DNA from: CBIHON01 sp966211965
GTDB lineage: Bacteria; Pseudomonadota; Gammaproteobacteria; Burkholderiales; Burkholderiaceae_D
NCBI GenBank assembly: GCA_966211965.1
Contig: CBIHON010000077.1
Location: 1 to 11,038, forward strand
Direction: 5' to 3'
DNA: 11,038 nucleotides
Part shown: positions 1-5,494 of the stretch, one piece after another
Position numbering within the stretch: position 1 is the first letter of the stretch
Layout of the letters: each line of letters starts with the position of its first letter
Made by a program: the position numbers and the translations under genes
The notes under the pieces: generated by a model
Seen by the model: only the letters and a program-made list of their open reading frames with translations
Told to the model about the DNA's origin: nothing
Database searches by the model: none

Positions 1-92
1 TTTCCGAAAGTAAAAAAAGGTGGGGTATATTTTTTTTTTTAAAAAAAAATAAGGGGGGGCGCCCCCCCAACAACCCCCCGCCCCCCCCCCCG
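1..92. other. Low-complexity homopolymer block, probable contig-end artefact
   Basis: This stretch is almost entirely homopolymers: a T run at 30-40, an A run at 41-49, a G run at 53-59, and C runs at 62-68, 74-79 and 81-91. Bases 53-68 form a perfect GC palindrome of seven G, CG and seven C, and the T run followed by the A run is also self-complementary. Composition changes abruptly to ordinary coding sequence from about base 95. Natural sequence of this kind is very unlikely next to a GC-rich gene, so I read it as poor-quality sequence at a contig end. Promoter and ribosome-site evidence for the first gene is therefore missing. Confidence 0.75.
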
Positions 93-102
93 TCCCGGTC
101 CA

Positions 103-2292
103 ATGTTGCCAATAACGCCGAACACTTCTTCCCCCTCCTCTTCCGCATCCGTTCCGCTCGAAATATGGGGCGGTCTTGAATGTACCGTGGCCCGCATCGG
201 TCCGCGCTTTCGAAACCAGCTTGCCGAAACCGGCCACCTCGACCGCCCGGACGACTTGGCCGCGATTGCCGCGCTCGGCATCCGCACCTTGCGTTACCCC
301 GTCTTATGGGAAAGCATTGCTCCACGAGCGCCCGATCAATCCGATTGGCGCTGGCACGACGAACGCCTGGCGCAACTGCAAGCGCTCGGTATCGCGCCGA
401 TTGCCGGTCTCGTGCATCACGGCAGCGGGCCGCACTACACCAGCCTGGTCGATCCGGCCTTCCCCGAATTGCTGGCACGCCATGCGGAACAGGTGGCAAT
501 GCGCTATCCCTGGATCACCTTGTTCACCCCGGTCAACGAACCGCTGACTACCGCACGCTTCAGCGGCCTGTACGGACACTGGTATCCGCATGGCCGCGAT
601 CTGCCGACTTTCCTGCGCGCCTTGGTGACGCAGTGCCGCGCGGTGGGGCTGGCGATGCGGGCGATCCGCCGCATCACGCCGGCCGCGCAATTGATACAAA
701 CCGAAGACCTTGGCAAAACCTTCGCCACGCCGCGCCTGCAATACCAGGCCGATCATGAGAACGAACGACGCTGGCTCAGTTTCGACCTGCTGTGCGGACG
801 TGTCGATCGGACGCATCCCTGGTACCGGATCTTCCTCGCCAATGGCGTCAGCGCACATGAGTTGGGCTTTTTCCTGGACCATCCCTGTGCGCCCGACGTG
901 ATCGGGATTAATCACTACCTGACCAGCGAACGTTTCCTGGACCACCGCATGCGGCACTATCCCGGCGAGGAAGCTTGCGGCAACGGGCGCGACCAGTATG
1001 CCGACGTCGAAGCGGTGCGCGTCATCCTGCCCGAACCCCACAGCACCGGTCCGTATGCACGCCTGCGCGAAGCGTGGCAACGCTACGGCCTGCCGCTGGC
1101 GGTCACGGAAATCCACCACGGCTGTACGCGCGACGAGCAATTGCGCTGGCTCATGGAGGTGTGGGACGCGGCCCACCGCTTGCGCGCCGAGGGCGGCGAT
1201 ATGCGCGCGGTAACGGTGTGGGCACTGTTCGGCTGTGTCGACTGGAACAGCCTGCTGCTGCAGCAAAACAACTATTACGAAAGCGGAGCCTTCGATGCGC
1301 GCTCCGATCCGCCGCGCCCAACCGCCTTGGCGTCGGCGGCCGCGGCCCTGGTCGCGCACGGCCGATTCGACCACCCGGTTTTGGATCATCGAGGCTGGTG
1401 GCACCGCGATCAGCGGTTCTACGTGCCGCCCGACAACGAAACGGCTGCACCAGCGCTCGTCAAGCCGGCGCGCCAGATTGTCGTCACCGGCGCCACCGGC
1501 ACGCTCGGCCAGGCATTCTCGCGGATCTGCGAAGTGCGCGGCCTCAAGCACGCGCTGCTGACGCGGCGCGACATGGATATTTGCGACGAAGCATCGATCG
1601 AAGCAGCGCTGGCCTTGCATCGGCCCTGGGCCGTCGTCAACGCCGCCGGCTTCGTGCGCGTCACCGACGCCGAGCGCGATACCGAGCGCTGCTTTCGCGA
1701 AAACACTTACGGCGCCGCAATGCTGGCGCGGGTCTGCGCCCGGCTCGGAATTGCCTATGTAACGTTTTCATCGGACTTGGTGTTCGATGGCACGCTGGGA
1801 CGCGCCTATGTCGAAAGCGACACGGTGTGTCCGACCTGCATTTACGGCAGCAGCAAGGCCGCTGCGGAGCGCCTGGTGGCCTCCGCCTGCCCGGAGGCGC
1901 TGGTCATACGCACCAGCGCCTTCTTCGGCCCCTGGGACCGCTATAACTTCGCGCATGGAGTGCTGCGCGGGTTGCGCGCCGGGAAAAAAGTGCAGGCCAG
2001 CGGACATCTGCTGGTCTCGCCTACTTATGTGCCGGACCTGGTGCATGCTTCCCTGGACTTGCTGATCGACGGCGCCACCGAAGTTTGGCACCTCGCCAAC
2101 CAAGGTACGATTTCCTGGCACGAGCTGGCGGAACGGGTCGCCCGCGAAGCCGGGCTCGATGCCAGTTTGCTGGAAAAAGCCGAGGCTGGCGCGCAAGCGG
2201 TGACGGCGCTGACCAGCGAGCGCGGTTTGATCCTGCCGCCGCTCGACAGCGCCATCCAGCGCTTCGTGCGCGAACTGGCAGTAGCCTGGTAA
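103..2292 (+). CDS. Fused family 1 glycoside hydrolase-like / RmlD-like sugar-nucleotide reductase
   Basis: The protein has 729 residues and two enzyme domains. Residues about 18-440 resemble family 1 glycosidases (TIM barrel). The acid/base motif TPVNEP places the catalytic Glu at 146, and the probable nucleophile is Glu336 in VTEIHHG, which departs from the usual TENG. Residues about 457-729 are an extended SDR of the dTDP-4-dehydrorhamnose reductase (RmlD) type. They show the dinucleotide-binding TGATGTLG at 462-469, VNAAG, FSSDLVFDG, and the catalytic YGSSK with Tyr581 and Lys585. No signal peptide or membrane segment is visible, so it should be cytoplasmic. The ATG at 103 is the first plausible start, but no ribosome site is readable because the upstream sequence is corrupt. 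The Ser/Pro/Thr-rich residues 2-17 may not be genuine. The reductase half probably converts a 4-keto nucleotide sugar. The glycosidase half could act on a glycoside or have lost hydrolysis. The next gene begins 74 bases later on the same strand. Confidence 0.9.
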   Translation: MLPITPNTSSPSSSASVPLEIWGGLECTVARIGPRFRNQLAETGHLDRPDDLAAIAALGIRTLRYPVLWESIAPRAPDQSDWRWHDERLAQLQALGIAPIAGLVHHGSGPHYTSLVDPAFPELLARHAEQVAMRYPWITLFTPVNEPLTTARFSGLYGHWYPHGRDLPTFLRALVTQCRAVGLAMRAIRRITPAAQLIQTEDLGKTFATPRLQYQADHENERRWLSFDLLCGRVDRTHPWYRIFLANGVSAHELGFFLDHPCAPDVIGINHYLTSERFLDHRMRHYPGEEACGNGRDQYADVEAVRVILPEPHSTGPYARLREAWQRYGLPLAVTEIHHGCTRDEQLRWLMEVWDAAHRLRAEGGDMRAVTVWALFGCVDWNSLLLQQNNYYESGAFDARSDPPRPTALASAAAALVAHGRFDHPVLDHRGWWHRDQRFYVPPDNETAAPALVKPARQIVVTGATGTLGQAFSRICEVRGLKHALLTRRDMDICDEASIEAALALHRPWAVVNAAGFVRVTDAERDTERCFRENTYGAAMLARVCARLGIAYVTFSSDLVFDGTLGRAYVESDTVCPTCIYGSSKAAAERLVASACPEALVIRTSAFFGPWDRYNFAHGVLRGLRAGKKVQASGHLLVSPTYVPDLVHASLDLLIDGATEVWHLANQGTISWHELAERVAREAGLDASLLEKAEAGAQAVTALTSERGLILPPLDSAIQRFVRELAVAW

Positions 2293-2356
2293 GCGCCCAT
2301 TTATCAAGGAACATTCGATCCCGGCCGGCATCAAACCGGCAAGCCTCACAAAGCGC

Positions 2357-2364
2357 AAGGAAAG
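2357..2364 (+). promoter_or_regulatory. Ribosome binding site of the GH2 gene
   Basis: AAGGAAAG ends two bases before the ATG at 2367, with the AGGA core five bases from the start codon. It decides the start against the in-frame ATG at 2085. Confidence 0.75.
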
Positions 2365-2366
2365 TC

Positions 2367-4139
2367 ATGGCACACAAAGCCTATCCCCGTCCGCAACTGG
2401 TGCGCGCGCAATGGCAATCGTTGAACGGCCCATGGAAATTCGTCTTCGATGACGCCAAGCAGTTCACCCATCCAACCGACCCGATTGCCTGGTCTTCCGA
2501 AATCATCGTGCCCTATCCACCTGAATCGCACGCCAGCGGAATCGGCGATCGCAGCTTGCATCGCTGTTGCTGGTATGAACGGCAGTTCGAGTTGAAGCCA
2601 GGCGAAGGACGGGTATTGCTGCATTTCGGCGCGGTCGATTACCGCGCCACGGTCTGGCTCAACGGCCACCTGGTGGCGCAACACGAGGGCGGCCATACCC
2701 CGTTTACCGCCGACATCACGCGCGCCTTGCACGGCGACGGCCGGCAGACCGTCACCGTGCGTGCCGAAGATGATCCGCTCGACCTGGCCAAGCCGCGCGG
2801 CAAGCAGGACTGGCAACCCGAACCGCACTCGATCTGGTATCCGCGCACCACCGGCATCTGGCAAAGTGTGTGGCTGGAACAGGTGGCCCGCACATACATA
2901 CAAAAGCTGCGCTGGACGCCCTACTTCGACGGCTTCGAGATCGGCTGCGAAACCTTCGTTACCGGCGATCAGCAGGACGAGGAACTGACGGTCGAAGTCA
3001 GGATCATGCACCGCGAAAAACTGCTGGCCGACGACCACTACAAGGTCATCGGCGGCGAGGCGCATCGCAAGATCAGCCTGTCGGACCCCGGCATCGATGA
3101 TTCGCGCAACGAATTGCTATGGAGCCCGGAGCGGCCGACCCTGCTCGATGCCGAAATCACGCTGCGCGCCGGCGCCACCGTGCTCGACAAGGTCCGCTCC
3201 TACACTGCACTGCGCGCGGCCCACGTCAATCGCGACCGCTTCATGCTCAACGGCCGCCCCTATCCATTGCGCCTGGTGCTGGACCAGGGTTACTGGCCCG
3301 ATACCATGATGACCGCGCCATCCGACGCCGCGATGCGGCGCGACGTGGAACTGGCCAAGGAAATGGGATTCAACGGCGTGCGCAAGCACCAGAAAATCGA
3401 GGATCCGCGCTATCTCTACTGGGCCGACAAACTGGGCTTGCTGGTATGGGAAGAAATGCCCTCGGCCTATCGCTTCAGTCCCCTCGCCATCACGCGCCTG
3501 GTGCACGAATGGGCCGAAGTCATCGAACGCGATTACAGCCATCCCTGCATCATCGTCTGGGTGCCGTTCAACGAATCCTGGGGCGTGCCGAACCTGACCT
3601 CGACCCAAGCCCATCGCAACGCGGTGGAAGCGCTGTATCACCTGACGCGCACGCTGGACGCCACGCGGCCGGTGATCGGCAACGACGGCTGGGAAGCGTC
3701 GGCCACCGATCTGCTCGGCATTCACGATTACGACGAAGATCCCCAGCAATTGTCGGCACGCTATGGCGTATCGCAAACCCAGGAATTGTTCGACCGACGG
3801 CGTCCGGGCGGCAGAATTCTGACGCTGGACGGTTATCCCCATCGCGGACAGCCGATCGTTCTGACCGAATTCGGCGGCATCGCCTACGCCAAATGCCCCG
3901 ACCCGACCGCACCCAAGGCCTGGGGCTATTCAACCGTCGCCAGCGACGAGGAATTCCTCGGCCGCTATCAACGCTTGCTGCAGGTGGTGAACGAAACCGC
4001 GCTGTTCAGCGGCTTCTGCTACACCCAGTTCGCCGATACGTTCCAGGAAGCGAACGGCTTGCTGTGCGCGGACCGCACACCGAAGCTGCCCTTGGCGCAG
4101 ATTCGGGCGGCGACGTGCAATTTGAAACCGGGTAGATAG
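2367..4139 (+). CDS. Family 2 glycoside hydrolase, cytoplasmic
   Basis: The protein has 590 residues and the full GH2 layout. There is an N-terminal jelly-roll sugar-binding domain (about 10-172, ending in the family motif HSIWYPRTTGIWQSVWLE), an immunoglobulin-like beta domain (about 173-270) and a C-terminal TIM barrel (about 275-585). The acid/base Glu403 lies in VPFNESWG and the nucleophile Glu501 in VLTEFGG, so it should be an active retaining glycosidase. Beta-galactosidase, beta-glucuronidase and beta-mannosidase all share this fold, so the substrate is open. The ATG at 2367 is chosen because AAGGAAAG (2357-2364) sits just upstream and GH2 homology begins immediately. An in-frame ATG at 2085 would put 94 unrelated residues inside the preceding gene. 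No signal peptide is seen. The 74-base gap to the fused GH1/RmlD gene suggests cotranscription. Confidence 0.92.
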   Translation: MAHKAYPRPQLVRAQWQSLNGPWKFVFDDAKQFTHPTDPIAWSSEIIVPYPPESHASGIGDRSLHRCCWYERQFELKPGEGRVLLHFGAVDYRATVWLNGHLVAQHEGGHTPFTADITRALHGDGRQTVTVRAEDDPLDLAKPRGKQDWQPEPHSIWYPRTTGIWQSVWLEQVARTYIQKLRWTPYFDGFEIGCETFVTGDQQDEELTVEVRIMHREKLLADDHYKVIGGEAHRKISLSDPGIDDSRNELLWSPERPTLLDAEITLRAGATVLDKVRSYTALRAAHVNRDRFMLNGRPYPLRLVLDQGYWPDTMMTAPSDAAMRRDVELAKEMGFNGVRKHQKIEDPRYLYWADKLGLLVWEEMPSAYRFSPLAITRLVHEWAEVIERDYSHPCIIVWVPFNESWGVPNLTSTQAHRNAVEALYHLTRTLDATRPVIGNDGWEASATDLLGIHDYDEDPQQLSARYGVSQTQELFDRRRPGGRILTLDGYPHRGQPIVLTEFGGIAYAKCPDPTAPKAWGYSTVASDEEFLGRYQRLLQVVNETALFSGFCYTQFADTFQEANGLLCADRTPKLPLAQIRAATCNLKPGR

Positions 4140-4149
4140 CTCGGCTTTA

Positions 4150-4230
4150 ACGTCTAGAGCCTGACCGTACGAGCCAATCTCCTCGGCCGGACCTTGACTC
4201 CGCACGGTCAGGCTAAAATGCTCTAGACGT
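4150..4230. repeat. Imperfect 81-base inverted repeat between convergent genes (terminator or MITE-like)
   Basis: The outer arms ACGTCTAGAGC (4150-4160) and GCTCTAGACGT (4220-4230) are perfect 11-base inverted repeats. The inner arms AGCCTGACCGT (4158-4168) and ACGGTCAGGCT (4204-4214) are also perfect 11-mers and share AGC with the outer left arm. The right side carries an extra AAAAT (4215-4219). The interior continues an imperfect pairing (GAGCCAA at 4171-4177 with TTGACTC at 4194-4200) and contains the palindrome CGGCCG. It starts 10 bases after the GH2 stop and ends about 50 bases before the stop of the convergent methyltransferase. It could act as a bidirectional terminator, but there is no T tract, and its size and near-perfect ends also fit a small non-autonomous mobile element. 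Confidence 0.6.
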
Positions 4231-4281
4231 GAGCGGCAACCAACCACCGGCTTGCCATCCGCTCGATAGAGAGATCCTGCA

Positions 4282-4743
4282 TCATAGCCACCGCCGGACT
4301 CTCTGCATGTATTCGGTATATGCAATGCCAAACTTCGCCTGGAGCGCACGCTCTTCGGGCTTGATTTGATACCTGGTCATGTACGCGACGAACGCCGCGA
4401 CCAAAAGCAGTGCAATGACGTTTCCAAGGTAAGCGCCCCACCCCAGCAATACCAACAGAAAGCCCAAATACATCGGATTGCGGCTCCAGCCGTAGATGCC
4501 CGACGCCACCACGGTTGACGAAGCCTCGGGCGTAGTGGGATTGACGGTAGTACGGGCCCTGTGAAAGGCCGCCACGCCAGCCGCCGCTGTCAGCAAACCG
4601 GACACCACGAGAGCCGCTGCGACCTCAACGCGCCATGGCAGCGAAAACGCAAGACGAGGAATCGCTTCCGCAACCGACCACATGCTTACGGCTGCGACCA
4701 GCACGAGCACTACCGGAGGAATGCGCAACTCAAGCGTGCTCAT
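4282..4743 (-). CDS. Isoprenylcysteine carboxyl methyltransferase (ICMT/PEMT)-type membrane protein
   Basis: The protein has 153 residues. Hydrophobic segments lie at about 10-27, 40-60 and 93-120. The signature GIYGWSRNPMYLG (82-94) is the SAM-binding region of small bacterial ICMT/phospholipid methyltransferase-like proteins. The C-terminal PEERALQAKFGIAYTEYMQ (129-147), with its paired glutamates and FG..Y..Y pattern, is also typical. Such proteins sit in the inner membrane and are presumed to transfer a methyl group from SAM; true substrates in bacteria are mostly unknown. The ATG at 4743 is chosen because family homology starts there (STLELRIPP). In-frame ATG (4776) and TTG (4785) starts would add 11 or 14 non-conserved residues and overlap a perfect hairpin. 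No strong ribosome site is seen for any of the three. It converges with the GH2 gene, and no functional link to the glycan genes is evident. Confidence 0.88.
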   Translation of the reverse strand: MSTLELRIPPVVLVLVAAVSMWSVAEAIPRLAFSLPWRVEVAAALVVSGLLTAAAGVAAFHRARTTVNPTTPEASSTVVASGIYGWSRNPMYLGFLLVLLGWGAYLGNVIALLLVAAFVAYMTRYQIKPEERALQAKFGIAYTEYMQRVRRWL

Positions 4744-4776
4744 GATAAACGCGGGGCAATAAGATTGAAGTTCCAT

Positions 4777-4793
4777 GGCCGCCAAAGGCGGCC
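4777..4793. repeat. Perfect 7-bp hairpin upstream of the methyltransferase gene
   Basis: GGCCGCC, a three-base AAA loop and GGCGGCC form a perfect stem about 34 bases before the chosen methyltransferase start on the minus strand. No T tract follows on either strand. It could affect transcript stability or translation, or end transcription arriving from the small gene upstream. Its role is unproven. Confidence 0.5.
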
Positions 4794-4857
4794 CGCCGCA
4801 AAAGTTTGGGGTAGCATCTCATGGTTCATTCCGTTTTTCAATCTAATAAAACTCATC

Positions 4858-5034
4858 TCATTCCTTAATTGTCCTCTTTCGGGATTGTTTGTTCTGCCAG
4901 ATGGCTACACCGCAAATGAATCCAAAAAAGAACTCAAGCATTATTGCTTCGTTCGAGGTTTCCTCCATCAAAACTCCTCGAATACCAGCGAGCAAAAAGA
5001 GAATCATCAAGACAAACAAGACCACGTTTTTCAT
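4858..5034 (-). CDS. Small two-helix membrane protein, function unknown
   Basis: The predicted protein has 58 residues, with hydrophobic segments at about 3-22 and 30-47 separated by a short acidic loop (MEETSNE). The tail is strongly basic (KQSRKRTIKE), so both ends are expected in the cytoplasm. The ATG at 5034 is preferred over an in-frame TTG at 5046; a weak GGA lies seven bases upstream. It sits in an AT-rich pocket (about 4800-5090) unlike the GC-rich genes around it, which suggests recent acquisition. I recognise no family. The membrane-protein pattern argues for a real gene, but the short length means chance cannot be excluded. It is on the same strand as the methyltransferase, 114 bases away. 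Confidence 0.5.
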   Translation of the reverse strand: MKNVVLFVLMILFLLAGIRGVLMEETSNEAIMLEFFFGFICGVAIWQNKQSRKRTIKE

Positions 5035-5431
5035 ATTTTTGTCCAATCATAAATTAAGTCATTCAGATATCAAGTATTTAAACGCCGCCCGATGTGGAAG
5101 TGAAGAACGGCCTGCAAGGCATTTCGCGCAGGCCCGTTCGACGGAGGGTTGGGCGACGCGGGGCTGTTGCTATGGAATTGCCCCATGGTGCGGGTCACCT
5201 TTTACGCCGCTGCCAGCAAGTGCGCTCGACATGCCAAGCTCACCAAGAAGCAAGAAGAGGAATGTTGCATTACATGATGAATGACCAGCTGGCCAAGCCG
5301 CACTATCAAATACCGACGGAGCGAACTGCTTCACATCCGATGAGAAGACCTGCCGCTCCTTGGTTGAATACAGCCTACGCCTTGAAAATAAAATATTCCT
5401 CCCATTTCGCCAACCGCAGGCCCATGAACGG
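5035..5431. other. Gene-poor stretch, possibly decayed sequence
   Basis: No frame here gives a convincing protein. Base composition switches from AT-rich (to about 5090) to GC-rich. A short plus-strand reading around 5128-5165 gives FDGGLGDAGLLL, loosely like the N-terminus of IS1380-type transposases, but it has no start, no further homology and soon meets stops. A longer open frame from 5094 runs into the REP-like hairpin and looks accidental. The stretch may be a remnant of an inserted and decayed element. Confidence 0.4.
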
Positions 5432-5455
5432 TGCCGGGTCCCGGCATTCGCCGGG
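5432..5455. repeat. REP-like palindromic repeat
   Basis: Two overlapping hairpins are possible: TGCCGGG / CCCGGCA around a single T (5432-5446), and CCCGGC / GCCGGG around ATTC (5440-5455). The second is followed by ATGACA. Read on the minus strand, TGTCATCCCGGCGAATGCCG resembles intergenic REP-type elements common in betaproteobacteria. It lies 39 bases beyond the stop of the large minus-strand gene and may protect or end that transcript, though no T tract follows. Confidence 0.6.
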
Positions 5456-5494
5456 ATGACATGAGAGGTAGCGCAATTTATTAAAACCCCATAG

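Noticed and set aside
304..1620. 438-residue open frame on the minus strand opposite the GH1/RmlD fusion
   Set aside because: It shows no recognisable domain and is fully covered by a gene with intact catalytic motifs; long antisense frames are common in GC-rich DNA.
2085..2366. Upstream in-frame ATG extending the GH2 protein by 94 residues
   Set aside because: The extension lies inside the preceding gene and has no GH2 homology; the ATG at 2367 has a good ribosome site.
5128..5165. FDGGLGDAGLLL, reminiscent of the N-terminus of IS1380-type transposases
   Set aside because: Only about a dozen residues look similar, with no start, no catalytic residues and no terminal repeats, which is too little for a transposase remnant.
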